Of a stretch of 64,000 nucleotides of DNA, positions 1 through 8,838 are shown in pieces. How positions within the stretch are numbered: position 1 is the first letter of the stretch; each line of letters opens with the position of its first letter. The position numbers and the translations under genes were made by a program. The stretch comes from Acidobacteriota bacterium (GTDB lineage Bacteria > Acidobacteriota > Vicinamibacteria > Vicinamibacterales > 2-12-FULL-66-21). The stretch spans positions 1 to 64,000 of the forward strand of contig JACPDI010000035.1 in assembly GCA_016184105.1 (NCBI GenBank). Reading direction: 5' to 3'. The notes beneath the pieces are model-generated. The model ran no database searches. It was not told the origin of the DNA and saw only the letters and a list, made by a program, of their open reading frames with translations.

Positions 1-1298
1 ACGTGGATCGGCACGAAGCTCTGGTTGTCCACGCTGGTGGTGAAGATCTCGCTCTTCTCCGTCGGGACGGTCGTGTTGCGGGGGATGAGCCGGGTGAACA
101 CGCCGCCCCCCGTCTCTACGCCGATCGCGAGCGGGGTCACGTCGAGCAGCAGCACCTCGTCGATGGCGCCGCCGAGCGCGGCGCCTTGGATCGCAGCGCC
201 GACCGCGACCACCTCGTCCGGGTTCACGCCCTTGTGCGGCTCCTTCTTGAACAGATCGCGGACGATCTGCTGCACGCGCGGGATCCGCGTGGAGCCGCCG
301 ACGAGCACCACCTCGTCGATCTTGCCGGCGTCGACGCCCGCGTCCCCGAGCGCCTGCCGGGTCGGTCCGACGGTCTTCTGCAGCAGATCCTCGACGAGCG
401 ACTCGAACTTCGCGCGCGTCAGCTTCATCTGCAGGTGCTTCGGCCCGCTCTGGTCCGCCGTGATGAACGGAAGGTTGATCTCCGACTCCAGCACCGACGA
501 CAGCTCCATCTTCGCCTTCTCGGCCGCCTCCTTCAGGCGCTGGAGCGCCATCCGATCCTTGCCGAGGTCGATGCCGTCGCTCTTCTTGAACTCCGCGATG
601 ATCCACTCGATCACGCGCTGGTCCAGGTTGTCGCCACCAAGGTGCGTGTCGCCGTTGGTCGCCTTCACCTCGACGACCCCTTCGCCGACTTCGAGGATGG
701 AGATGTCGAACGTGCCGCCGCCGAAATCGTAGACGGCGATCGTCTCGTCCTTCTTCTTGTCGAGGCCGTAGGCCAGGGCGGCCGCGGTCGGCTCGTTGAC
801 GATGCGCGAGACGTCGAGGCCGGCGATCTTGCCGGCGTCCTTGGTCGCCTGGCGCTGCGCGTCGTTGAAGTACGCAGGCACCGTGATCACCGCCTTGGTG
901 ACCGTCTGGCCCAGGTAGTCTTCCGCGGCCTGCTTCAGCTTCTGCAGGATCATCGCGGAGATTTCGGGGGGCGAATATTCCTTCCCACCGGCGTTCACGC
1001 GCACGTCGCCGTTGCTCGCGCGAACGACCTGGTAGGGCACCATCTTCATCTCTTCGTTCACTTCATCGAAGCGCCGCCCCATGAAGCGCTTGATCGAGAA
1101 GACGGTGTTCTCCGGGTTGGTGACCGCCTGCCGCTTGGCGACCTGTCCCACGAGCCGCTCACCCGACTTGGTGAAAGCGACGACCGACGGGGTGATCCGG
1201 CTGCCTTCGGCATTGGTAATGACGACCGGCTCGCCGCCTTCCATGACGGCCACAACCGAGTTGGTGGTGCCCAGGTCGATACCAATGATCTTGCTCAT
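1..1298 (-). CDS. dnaK: Chaperone DnaK (Hsp70), 3' end outside window
   Basis: ATP-driven Hsp70 chaperone that folds new and stress-damaged cytosolic proteins with DnaJ and GrpE. The frame runs off the left edge, so about 432 N-terminal residues are visible. They comprise the whole nucleotide-binding domain: the phosphate-1 loop [10 protein letters not shown] (residues 6-15), a [10 protein letters not shown] segment near 200, [10 protein letters not shown] near 340 and the linker [12 protein letters not shown] near 390, then the first part of the substrate-binding domain. The ATG at 1296-1298 follows a GAAGGGA ribosome-binding box and a strong sigma70-type promoter. No CIRCE operator is visible upstream. 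The identification is secure from continuous family similarity. Confidence 0.97.
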   Translation of the reverse strand, partial: MSKIIGIDLGTTNSVVAVMEGGEPVVITNAEGSRITPSVVAFTKSGERLVGQVAKRQAVTNPENTVFSIKRFMGRRFDEVNEEMKMVPYQVVRASNGDVRVNAGGKEYSPPEISAMILQKLKQAAEDYLGQTVTKAVITVPAYFNDAQRQATKDAGKIAGLDVSRIVNEPTAAALAYGLDKKKDETIAVYDFGGGTFDISILEVGEGVVEVKATNGDTHLGGDNLDQRVIEWIIAEFKKSDGIDLGKDRMALQRLKEAAEKAKMELSSVLESEINLPFITADQSGPKHLQMKLTRAKFESLVEDLLQKTVGPTRQALGDAGVDAGKIDEVVLVGGSTRIPRVQQIVRDLFKKEPHKGVNPDEVVAVGAAIQGAALGGAIDEVLLLDVTPLAIGVETGGGVFTRLIPRNTTVPTEKSEIFTTSVDNQSFVPIH

Positions 1299-1337
1299 GT
1301 GTTCCAGTCCCTTCTCGATAACGTTAACAATAAAGAT

Positions 1338-1366
1338 AGTATAAAATGTGAGTAATCTATTGTCAA
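1338..1366 (-). promoter_or_regulatory. Sigma70-type promoter of dnaK
   Basis: Read on the minus strand, a perfect TTGACA (1361-1366) and TATACT (1338-1343) are separated by exactly 17 bases. Transcription would start near 1331, giving a leader of about 30 bases before the dnaK ATG. The promoter sits in an AT-rich pocket unlike the surrounding DNA. A near-consensus housekeeping promoter suggests high basal dnaK expression. Confidence 0.75.
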
Positions 1367-1381
1367 TGCCTGTCGGCCAGG

Positions 1382-1457
1382 AAGTGTGACAGTCACACTT
1401 AATTGAGCGGAAGTGTGACTGTCCCACTTACGAAGAAGTGTGACAGTCACACTTCTT
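1382..1457. repeat. Three copies of a GTGTGAC palindrome
   Basis: Three copies of the 19-base palindrome AAGTGTGACAGTCACACTT lie at 1382-1400, 1411-1429 (imperfect, GTCCCACTT at its right end) and 1436-1454. The last extends to 12-base arms (1433-1457) and is followed by a T-rich stretch, so it could act as a terminator on the plus strand. A related inverted repeat occurs at 24627-24683, so this is a dispersed family, probably REP-like. It lies between divergently read dnaK and the FecR-like gene. Confidence 0.7.
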
Positions 1458-1531
1458 GTTTTATAGTTGTACCCGCCAGCCCGCCTGCAGGGTCATCACC
1501 CTGTCGTCCCGTCTCGGGTCAGAGGTCACCG

Positions 1532-3475
1532 ATGGTCACTCGTTCACCAGTCGCCCTGCGGCTCCTGCTCGTGGTGTGCGCACTCGCCGCGGCGATGCCC
1601 GGCCTCGCGCAGACCGCCCCCGAGCCAGATACGCCGGAACCGGCGCATGTCGCCTACGTGGACGGCACCGCGACGATCACGCACGATGGGCGCGCCGACC
1701 AGGCCGACATCAACGTCCCGCTCCTCTCCGGCGACCGGTTGCGCACGCAGGACGGGCGCGTGGAAGTGTTGTTCGTTGACGCCAGCGTGCTCGATGTCGA
1801 CCACTACACGTCGCTCGACTTTCTCTCCGACGAGCTGCTGCGGCTGCTCGAGGGACGCCTCCGGCTGACGATCGCGGGGCGCGACCGCGTCGCGTATCGC
1901 ATCGACACGCCGGCAGGCGCCGTCCGCATCGACACGCCGGGCGAGTACCGCATCGCGCTCCTCGGCGAGAGCAGCGGGCGTCCGGACGTCGAGCTGATCA
2001 CGATCCGGGGTTACGCGACGCTCGTGAACGATCTCGGTGAAACCGGCGTCGGCGCGGGGGCGCGCGCCTTCGCCACGGCGTCACTGGCGCCGTCCTACGC
2101 GCAGGCGTACAACTCGGCCGCGTGGGACGCCTTCGACCGCTGGGCGCAGGATCGCCGCGACGAGCGGACCGGCACGACCTCGGCGCGCTATCTGCCGGAT
2201 GATGTGCGGGTGTATGCCGCCTCGTTCGATCGGTACGGCGACTGGCGTTACGAGGACACGTACGGCTACGTCTGGTACCCACGCGTGCACGTGCAGTGGC
2301 GCCCCTACTCCTACGGCCGCTGGAGCTATTACGGCCCGTGGGGCTGGACGTGGATTGCCGGCGACCCGTGGTGGGGGTGGCCCACGCATCACTACGGCCG
2401 CTGGGGTTTTCGCGCGGGCGCGTGGTTCTGGATTCCCGCGCGGCACTGGGGGCCAGCCTACGTGTACTGGGCCTCGGCGCCGGGTTACGTCGGCTGGTGC
2501 CCGCTCGGGTGGAACGGCCGGCCGATCTTCAACATCATCAACGTGAAGGTCGGCTTCGGCGGGCGCGGGTACTACGACCCGTACCGCGCGTGGACGGTCG
2601 TGCCGCGACACGCCTTCGCCTCCCGCGGCCATGTCGGCCAATACGCGGTGCCGCGCCACTCCATCGAGCGTGCCGTGCCGCGATGGTCGGTCGAGAGCGC
2701 AGCGGCGCCCGTGCGCCCGGACACGGTGAGTGCCCGCGCCAACGCCGCTCCGATCTACGCCGCGGGACGGACGCGCGTGGTCACACGCGGGGCGGAGCTT
2801 TCGAGCCCGCGGCCGGTTGACTCGCACGGGGCGGGCCCTTCAGGTCCGTCACGCGAGGCTGGAAGGCGCCGTGACGGAATGGGAACGCCGCGCGCCACTC
2901 CCCCGGCCGCATCCGGCGTGCTCGGCGCGCCGGCCACCGCCGCGCCGGTAAATCGCGCACGCTCCCGATACCCGTCGGCCGATCTCGGACCGGGGGGGCG
3001 TGAGGGCAGAGGCCAGGTACCAGAGGCCAGAGGTCAGGTGCCGGAGGCCGCGGGTGCGGATTGGGATGGGCCTGCGCGGAGCCGTTCAGTTTACGGCCCG
3101 CGCGGCCTGCCCGATGGTGGGCCAGGCTACGCGCCGCGCGGCGTCCCTCGTTCGGCGCCGCGGAGCTACGAGCCACAGCGGAGCTACGAGCCGCCGTCGA
3201 GCTACGAGCCGGCGCGGCCGCGCGAGCGGGCGTACGACCGGCCGGCGCGGCGCAACCCGGAGTACTCGCGACCGGCGCCGCCGCCCGCGGCTCCGCCGAG
3301 CGCCGATCGCCCGACCCGCTCCGTCCCCACGTACTCCCGCCCGTCGCACGCGCGTCCGTCGTACGGTCCGCCGCCGTCGGCTCCGCGCGGCGGCGAAAGC
3401 GACCGTCCGTCGCGCGCCGTCCCGCGCGGGGGCGATGGCCCGTCGCGCCCTGTTCCGCGTGGAACGAGACGTTGA
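1532..3475 (+). CDS. FecR-domain, W/Y-rich (DUF6600-like) secreted protein
   Basis: Envelope protein of unknown function. Starting at ATG 1532 gives 647 residues with a clear signal peptide (RSPVALRLLLVVCALAAAM, cleavage after AQ). An earlier in-frame start at 1403 would translate the GTGTGAC repeats and is unlikely. Residues about 35-140 resemble a FecR domain (DGTATITHDG, LLSGDRLRTQDGRVEVLF). Residues about 225-345 are very rich in W, Y and G, as in DUF6600 proteins. The C-terminal third is a low-complexity P/R/S region with repeated SYEP and SRPVPR-type units. Near positions 3004-3053 the coding sequence runs through a heptad repeat (RGQVPEARGQVPEA). FecR domains often belong to sensing systems, but no sigma factor is adjacent. 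Confidence 0.8.
   Translation: MVTRSPVALRLLLVVCALAAAMPGLAQTAPEPDTPEPAHVAYVDGTATITHDGRADQADINVPLLSGDRLRTQDGRVEVLFVDASVLDVDHYTSLDFLSDELLRLLEGRLRLTIAGRDRVAYRIDTPAGAVRIDTPGEYRIALLGESSGRPDVELITIRGYATLVNDLGETGVGAGARAFATASLAPSYAQAYNSAAWDAFDRWAQDRRDERTGTTSARYLPDDVRVYAASFDRYGDWRYEDTYGYVWYPRVHVQWRPYSYGRWSYYGPWGWTWIAGDPWWGWPTHHYGRWGFRAGAWFWIPARHWGPAYVYWASAPGYVGWCPLGWNGRPIFNIINVKVGFGGRGYYDPYRAWTVVPRHAFASRGHVGQYAVPRHSIERAVPRWSVESAAAPVRPDTVSARANAAPIYAAGRTRVVTRGAELSSPRPVDSHGAGPSGPSREAGRRRDGMGTPRATPPAASGVLGAPATAAPVNRARSRYPSADLGPGGREGRGQVPEARGQVPEAAGADWDGPARSRSVYGPRGLPDGGPGYAPRGVPRSAPRSYEPQRSYEPPSSYEPARPRERAYDRPARRNPEYSRPAPPPAAPPSADRPTRSVPTYSRPSHARPSYGPPPSAPRGGESDRPSRAVPRGGDGPSRPVPRGTRR
3004..3053. repeat. 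Heptad array inside the FecR-like gene
   Basis: About seven consecutive 7-base units of the type CCAGAGG / CCAGGTA / CCGGAGG. The same words form the intergenic array at 29511-29571 and the insert in uvrC. Here they are translated in frame as part of the disordered C-terminal region. Confidence 0.7.
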
Positions 3476-3535
3476 GTCCCCGGAGGACGCCGAGTCACAA
3501 ACCACGGGGGGCGCAGGGGACGAACTTCTCGGCGG

Positions 3536-4102
3536 TCAGCGCTTCGGTTTCACAGTCGCTGCTGCGGTGTAGATGAAATCATCCATCGGCGACTCGTCGT
3601 TATTCGACGCGTTCGCTGCGACGTCGAACCGCACGGGGACGCCGGTCTTCGGCGCCGTCCAGCGGAATCGCCATGAGATCGTTCCCGGGGTCTTCGTGCG
3701 CGTCCCCGCGGGGGAGTGCTGGATGTAGGTCGTCTTCCGGTCCTCGCTCGTGACGACCTGCAGATCCGTCCCCTGCACGACGAGCCCTCCGGCGTCGCGC
3801 CCGCGCGACGCGCCGGAAGCGGCGCGGGCGGAAAGCTGGAACCCGCCCTTCTCGAGCCCATTCTTTGCGAGGGACACCGAAACCGTGTAGCTCTGTCCCG
3901 GCTCATACACTGCGGGCAGGCCTGAGAGCGTGACCTTCCCGCCCGGGGCGTTGAGGTCATTGCCGAAATGGCACTGCTGGCAGGTGGGCTCGTCGAACCC
4001 TCCGGTGAACCCGGGGAACGGGCCTTCGGCAAACGAGTGAAGGGTGACCGGCGTAATAGCGATCAGTGCCAGCAGGCAGCCAAGCAGCAGCACGCGAAGC
4101 AT
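3536..4102 (-). CDS. Secreted CxxCH protein, choice-of-anchor V-like
   Basis: Exported protein of 188 residues when started at ATG 4100-4102. This start puts a signal peptide (LRVLLLGCLLALIAI) at the N-terminus; the upstream ATG at 4130-4132 would overlap the divergent gene's start. A single haem-c-type motif CQQCH lies at residues 41-45. It is followed by a β-rich domain with GQSYTVSVSL and GFQLSAR segments, as in the choice-of-anchor V / Reeler-like group. Whether haem is attached cannot be told from sequence. Function is unknown; similar proteins are often single-haem envelope proteins in acidobacteria. It is divergent from the propeller gene, with about 30 bases between starts. Confidence 0.7.
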   Translation of the reverse strand: MLRVLLLGCLLALIAITPVTLHSFAEGPFPGFTGGFDEPTCQQCHFGNDLNAPGGKVTLSGLPAVYEPGQSYTVSVSLAKNGLEKGGFQLSARAASGASRGRDAGGLVVQGTDLQVVTSEDRKTTYIQHSPAGTRTKTPGTISWRFRWTAPKTGVPVRFDVAANASNNDESPMDDFIYTAAATVKPKR

Positions 4103-4130
4103 CGTGGAACTATAGCAGGAGGGGGGACAC

Positions 4131-5165
4131 ATGAGCGGTCGAACGGTCTGGTTGGTGCCGGCGTTGCTCGCCGCATCGGCGGTCGCCAGCCTGGGTCAGT
4201 CAACGGGGAGCCGGCTCCACGTCACGATCGACGAGTGGCCGGTGCCGCAGCCGAAGTCACGCCCGCATGATCCGGCGGTGGCGCCCGACGGCGCCGCTTG
4301 GTACACGGGCCAGATGAACAACACGCTCGGACGGCTGGACCCGTCCACGGGCAACATCCAGGAATTCCCGCTGCCCACGCCGAAATCGGGCCCGCACGGG
4401 TTGGTGGCCGACACGGAGGGGAATATCTGGTACACGGGAAACTTCGCCGCGCACATCGGCAAGCTCGACCCGAAGACCGGCAGGGTCACGGAGTACAAAA
4501 TGCCGGACCCGCGCGCGAGAGATCCGCACACGCCGATCTTCGACCAGAAGGGCACGCTGTGGTTCACCGTGCAGGGGGGCAATTTCGTCGGCAAGCTCGA
4601 TCCGAAGACGGGAGCGATCACGTTGACGGAAGCGCCGACGCCCAACTCGCGCCCGTACGGGATCGTCGTGACCTCAAAGGGCGTGCCCGTTTTCGATCTG
4701 TTCAACACGAACAAAATCGGCACGATCGATCCGAAGACGATGGCGATCACGGAATACGCGTTGCCCGAGGGGGCGCGTCCGCGCCGCATCGCGGTGACTG
4801 CCGACGACACGATCTACTACACGGACTACGCGCGCGGGTATCTCGGCCGGGTGACGCTCACCCCGTGGAACGTGGAGGAGTTCAAGTCGCCCGGCGGCGA
4901 GCGGTCGCGGCCGTATGCCATTACGGCGACCTCGGACGGCGCGATCTGGTACAGCGAGTCGGGCGTCGAGCCGAACACCATCGTCCGCTTCGATCCGAAG
5001 ACCGCCACGTTCCAGACCTGGCCGATTCCCTCGGGCGGTGGCGTCGTCCGCCACATGGTGACGGCGCCGAACGGCGACCTGTGGATCGCGTGCAGCGGGG
5101 TGGACAGGATCGGGAGGGTGAGGATCAGGCACAAGGCAATAGGCACGAGGCACGAGGGTTCCTGA
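4131..5165 (+). CDS. Secreted β-propeller, virginiamycin B lyase-like
   Basis: A 344-residue exported protein made of repeated blades of about 40 residues, each with an IWYTG- or LWFT-like strand and an LDPKTG turn. This is the pattern of Vgb (streptogramin lyase) and SMP-30-type propellers. The start ATG follows a strong AGGAGGGGGG box (4118-4127). The first 22 residues look like a signal peptide, ending near SLGQ. True Vgb linearises streptogramin B antibiotics in the cytosol; a signal peptide and the common occurrence of such propellers in acidobacteria make another, unknown role more likely. The last residues (RIRHKAIGTRHEGS) and the stop are encoded by a heptad repeat. Confidence 0.75.
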   Translation: MSGRTVWLVPALLAASAVASLGQSTGSRLHVTIDEWPVPQPKSRPHDPAVAPDGAAWYTGQMNNTLGRLDPSTGNIQEFPLPTPKSGPHGLVADTEGNIWYTGNFAAHIGKLDPKTGRVTEYKMPDPRARDPHTPIFDQKGTLWFTVQGGNFVGKLDPKTGAITLTEAPTPNSRPYGIVVTSKGVPVFDLFNTNKIGTIDPKTMAITEYALPEGARPRRIAVTADDTIYYTDYARGYLGRVTLTPWNVEEFKSPGGERSRPYAITATSDGAIWYSESGVEPNTIVRFDPKTATFQTWPIPSGGGVVRHMVTAPNGDLWIACSGVDRIGRVRIRHKAIGTRHEGS

Positions 5166-5208
5166 AGCCTTCCTTGTGCCTTGTGCCTCGTGCCTGACTA
5201 CTGCCTGA
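5126..5208. repeat. Heptad inverted array (GGCACGA / TTGTGCC)
   Basis: About eleven 7-base units in register. The left half contains GGCACAA, GGCAATA and two GGCACGA units. The right half contains TGCCTTG, TGCCTCG and TGCCTGA, i.e. the reverse complement of the left. It lies between two convergent genes and supplies the stop codons of both the propeller gene (5163-5165) and the PBP gene (5198-5200). A hairpin here could end transcription from both sides. Related copies are at 45276-45333 and 48836-48904. Confidence 0.8.
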
Positions 5209-7459
5209 CGGCCGCCCCCGGCTGCGTCCCCGCGATGAACGCTTCCTGGATGGTTCCCGGGGTGCCGGGCTCGACGGCGTCGCCGGTGGAGCGATCGATC
5301 GCCACGAAGACGATATTGCCCGGCGGCTCGAAGGAGGCGGGGGGCGTGCGGCCGTCCACGTAGCGCTTCATGAGATCGATCCAGATCGGCAGTGCCGCCT
5401 CGCTGCCGGTAAACCCGGGTCCGATCGTCTTCTTCTGGTCGTGCCCGATCCAGATGCCGACGGTGACCTCGGGATCGAAGCCGATGAACCACGCGTCGCT
5501 GTAGTCGTCGGTCGTCCCCGTCTTGCCCGCAAGGGGCCACGCGATCTCCGCGGCCTTGGCCGCCGTGCCCCTCACCACGACGCCGCGCAGCAGGTTGGTC
5601 ATGACATACGCGGTGTCTGCACGGATGGCGTCGTGCGGCTCGGGACGGTGCTCTTCGAGCACGTTGCCTTCGCGGTCCGTCACCTTGGCGATCGTGTACG
5701 GCGACATGCGGACGCCCTGGTTCGGATAGACCGAGTAGGCGCTCGTCATCTCCAGCAGCGTCGCTTCCGCCGCGCCGAGCGCCACGGCGAGGTACGGGGG
5801 GATCGGCGAGGTGAGCCCGAGGCGCCGCGCGTAGGCGATCACCTGCGGCGGGCCAAGCTCCTCCATCATCTTCACGGCCGGCACGTTTCGCGACTGCTCG
5901 AGCGCGCGCCGGAGCGTGATCGGCCCCCAGAATTCATGGTCGTAGTTCTGCGGTGAGTACGGGGGCTGGTTCGGGCCGGTCGGGAAGGCGACCGGCGCGT
6001 CGATGATCGTCGAGACCGGCGTGTATCCCCGATCGATCGCCGCGGTGTACACAAAGGGCTTGAACGCCGATCCGACCTGCCGGGCGGCCTGCGTCGCGCG
6101 GTTGAACTTGCTTCGGTCGAAACTGTAGCCCCCCACCATCGCGAGGATGCGGCCGGTGCGGTTCTCGATCGCCAGCAGCGCTCCCTCGAGCGCCGGCGGC
6201 TGTTCGAGCGAGCCTGTGAGGGAGCCGTCGGGTGCGACCTGCTGCACGCGCAGCTCGACGAGATCACCGGCCCTGCCGATCTGCGCCGGCTTCCGTCGCG
6301 TCCACGCGTAGCCGGACGGCTCGATCACCGCCGCGCGCGCGCCCACGCGCAGGCGCAGGCGCGGCCCGTCAACCCCGATGAGCAGGGCTGGCACGACGTC
6401 GCCGGCCGCGACCGGCTTGTCCCATCGCGGGTGCCGGAACGCGCTGGCGGCGTGCCCCTCGGCCACCACGTTGCGCGACGGCCGGCGCCATCCGCGGCGC
6501 TTGTCCAGCCGCCGCAGCCCCTCGGTGATCGACAGGTTCGCCGATCGCTGCAGGTCGCTGTCGAGCGTCGTCTGAACGGTGAGGCCTCCCTCGTAGAGCG
6601 GCTTCACGCCGTAGCGCGCCTCCAGTTGCTTGCGCACTTCCTCGACGAAGTACGGCGCCATCGACTGGTCCTGGGCCGGATCGCCGCGCAGCGTAATCGG
6701 CTTCGCCTTCGCGGCGGCGGCCTGCTCGGGCGTGATGTAGTGCAGGTCCGCCATCCGCTGCAGCACATACCCGCGGCGCCGCTTCGCGGCGTCCATGTTC
6801 ACGTACGGGCTCTGGCGCGAGGCCGCCTGGATGATGCCGGCAATCAGCGCCGCTTCTTCGAGGCCCAGGTCCTTCGCGGATTTCGCGAAGTAGAGCCGCG
6901 ACGCGGCCTGCACCCCGTAGGCGCCGTGCCCGAGGTGAATCTGGTTGCAGTAGAAGGTGAAGATCTCCTGCTTCGTGTACCGCTTCTCGAGCTGGATGGC
7001 GACGATCGCTTCCTTGATCTTCCGCTCCCACGTCTTCTCGAAGCCGATCGTGGCGGGGAAGAGGTTGCGTGCGAGCTGCTGCGTGATGGTGCTCGCACCG
7101 GCGGCCTTCCGCCGTTCGATGATGTCCTTGACGAGCGTCAAGGCGATGCGCGGAATGCTCAGCCCGAAGTGCTGAAAGAATTCGTCGTCCTCGGCGGCCA
7201 GGATGGCGTGGCGCAGCGTGGGCGAAATCTGCTCGTAGGTGATGACCTCGCGCCGCTGGATGGCGAAATCGCCGATGGTCCGGCCGCGCGCGTCGTACAC
7301 GCGCGTGATCGTGCTGGGGGTGTAGTCGTCCAGCGCCTCGATCGCCGGAAGGTCGCCGGAATAGGCGAAGAGAACGCCGGTGACCGTGCCCAGCCCCGCC
7401 GCGACGAAGAACAGCGCAACGATCCCGGCGCGGCGGGCGAATTTAAGGACGACGGTCAA
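5198..7459 (-). CDS. Class A penicillin-binding protein (PBP1A type)
   Basis: Bifunctional peptidoglycan synthase of 753 residues, anchored in the inner membrane by one N-terminal segment (about residues 12-32). The glycosyltransferase (GT51) domain carries EDDEFFQHFG near residue 92 and the GASTITQQLARNL motif. The transpeptidase domain has the catalytic serine in GSAFKPF, then SRN and KTGT. It polymerises lipid II glycan chains and cross-links the stem peptides. Length and motif order are normal for PBP1A. It faces the propeller gene convergently, with a heptad array between them. Upstream on the same strand is prfB. Confidence 0.95.
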   Translation of the reverse strand: MTVVLKFARRAGIVALFFVAAGLGTVTGVLFAYSGDLPAIEALDDYTPSTITRVYDARGRTIGDFAIQRREVITYEQISPTLRHAILAAEDDEFFQHFGLSIPRIALTLVKDIIERRKAAGASTITQQLARNLFPATIGFEKTWERKIKEAIVAIQLEKRYTKQEIFTFYCNQIHLGHGAYGVQAASRLYFAKSAKDLGLEEAALIAGIIQAASRQSPYVNMDAAKRRRGYVLQRMADLHYITPEQAAAAKAKPITLRGDPAQDQSMAPYFVEEVRKQLEARYGVKPLYEGGLTVQTTLDSDLQRSANLSITEGLRRLDKRRGWRRPSRNVVAEGHAASAFRHPRWDKPVAAGDVVPALLIGVDGPRLRLRVGARAAVIEPSGYAWTRRKPAQIGRAGDLVELRVQQVAPDGSLTGSLEQPPALEGALLAIENRTGRILAMVGGYSFDRSKFNRATQAARQVGSAFKPFVYTAAIDRGYTPVSTIIDAPVAFPTGPNQPPYSPQNYDHEFWGPITLRRALEQSRNVPAVKMMEELGPPQVIAYARRLGLTSPIPPYLAVALGAAEATLLEMTSAYSVYPNQGVRMSPYTIAKVTDREGNVLEEHRPEPHDAIRADTAYVMTNLLRGVVVRGTAAKAAEIAWPLAGKTGTTDDYSDAWFIGFDPEVTVGIWIGHDQKKTIGPGFTGSEAALPIWIDLMKRYVDGRTPPASFEPPGNIVFVAIDRSTGDAVEPGTPGTIQEAFIAGTQPGAAVRQ

Positions 7460-7523
7460 CGGAGGCTCCAGTCGTCAATGATCGATGATCTGCCTGCACA
7501 AAGGGACACGGGCCCGTGGTTTG

Positions 7524-8661
7524 TTACTCAGTGTCCTCCGCCGTTGCCGACAGCGCGCCGGCGGCCTTCTTCATCAAGTACGCCTTGATGAACATGTCGA
7601 TGTCGCCGTCGAGCACGCGATCGACGTCACCCACTTCCTCTTTCGTGCGGTGGTCCTTGATCATCCGGTAGGGGTGCAGGACGTAGCTGCGGATCTGGCT
7701 CCCGAAGGCGATGTCCTTCTTCTCGCCGCCAAGCTGCTCCAGCCTCGCCTGCTGCTCCTTCGTCTTCAGATCGTAGAGGCGCGCCTTGAGGACGCGCATC
7801 GCCGAGTCGCGGTTGCGGTGCTGCGACCGCTCGTTCTGGCAGGACACGACGAGCCCGGTGGGCAGGTGCGTCAGCCGCACGGCCGAATCGGTGACGTTGA
7901 CGTGCTGGCCGCCACGGCCGCCGGACCGGAACGTGTCGATGCGCAGGTCCTTTTCCTCGATCTCGATGTCCACGTCGTCGGGCAGCTCGGGCCAGACGTA
8001 GACGGACGCGAACGACGTGTGGCGGCGGCCCGCCTGGTCGAAGGGGGACATCCGCACGAGGCGGTGGACGCCCGCCTCGGCGAGCAGCAGGCCGTACGCG
8101 AAGTCGCCGGTCACGGTGAACGTCGTGCTCTTGATGCCGGCTTCATCGCCCGGCTGCAGGTCCATGACTTCGCGCTTGAAGCCGCGGCGCTCGGTCCAGC
8201 GCAGGTACATGCGCAGCAGCATCTCGGCCCAGTCCTGCGACTCGGTGCCGCCGGCGCCCGGGTGGATGGTCACGATCGCGTTCTTGCGGTCGTGCTCGCC
8301 GCCGAGCATCTTCTTGATCTCGCCGGCGTCGACGTCCGCCTGGAACAGGTCGAGCGCCGTCTTCAGGTCCTCCTCGACCGGCTCTCCGGCCTGTGCCCAT
8401 TCGATCAGCACACCCGCATCGTCCGCGTGCCGGCCGAGCGCGTCGCCGAGCTCGCGGTCTTCCTCGACGCGCCTGCGTCGCTGTAGGACCTTTTGTGCGT
8501 TGGCCTGGTCGTTCCAGAAATCAGGCGCCGCGGCCTGCGCCTCTATCTTCGCAAGCTCGGCATCGAGGCGTGCAACGTCAAAGATAACTCCGAAGATCGC
8601 CGGCCCGCTTTGCGAGCTCCTGGTAGCGTTTGACGAGTTCGTCGATCTGCTGAACGGCCAT
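7524..8661 (-). CDS. prfB: Peptide chain release factor 2, programmed +1 frameshift
   Basis: Release factor that recognises UAA and UGA stops and triggers peptide release. The real start is ATG 8659-8661 (MAVQQIDELVKRYQELAKRA). After 27 codons the reading frame meets an in-frame UGA (8578-8580) in the slippery context CTTTGAC. A Shine-Dalgarno-like CGGAG stands three bases before CTT, as in the known RF2 autoregulatory frameshift. A +1 shift continues into LDVARLDAEL and the rest of RF2, including the GGQ loop (GRGGQHVNVTDSAVRL) and the C-terminal domain. Low RF2 would favour shifting, so the gene regulates itself. It should not be called a pseudogene. Confidence 0.95.
8578..8594 (-). promoter_or_regulatory. 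prfB frameshift site
   Basis: On the minus strand the order is CGGAG, TTAT, CTT, TGA, C. The internal SD-like CGGAG and the P-site CTT (8581-8583) followed by UGA (8578-8580) match the arrangement of the conserved RF2 recoding signal. RF2 itself would read the UGA, so this is a feedback switch. Confidence 0.9.
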
Positions 8662-8681
8662 GGGACCATTGTAACTTGTTG

Positions 8682-8838
8682 GTTCGGCACGGGGGGTTCA
8701 GCGCCGAACCTGCCGTGCCGAACCCCCCGTGCAGAACCCGCCGCGCAGAACCTATCGTGCAGAACCTATCCTGCAGAGCCTATCGTGGAGAACCTACCGA
8801 AAGACCCTCCTGGAAGAACCAACCGTCAGAACCAGAAG
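8682..8838. repeat. 14-base (double heptad) tandem array
   Basis: About eight to ten degenerate 14-base units with consensus close to GCAGAACCTATCGT run in tandem, preceded by one inverted copy (8682-8700). The array fills the space between prfB and lnt and extends into the 3' end of lnt, encoding its last residues and stop (8794-8796). A few units of the same kind recur at 39893-39956. Confidence 0.8.

Noticed and set aside
3-1355. Long open frame on the plus strand opposite dnaK
   Set aside because: It is an antisense shadow of a highly conserved gene in GC-rich DNA; no family similarity.
1299-1400. CIRCE operator upstream of dnaK
   Set aside because: The inverted repeats are GTGTGAC-type, not TTAGCACTC-N9-GAGTGCTAA.
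4131-5165. Firm call as streptogramin resistance gene vgb
   Set aside because: The propeller repeats match, but a signal peptide and wide use of this fold make the resistance function unsupported.
7524-8690. prfB as a pseudogene because of the in-frame UGA
   Set aside because: The UGA context is the known programmed frameshift signal of RF2.
8682-8838. CRISPR array
   Set aside because: Units of 14 bases without unique spacers and no cas genes; it is a tandem repeat.
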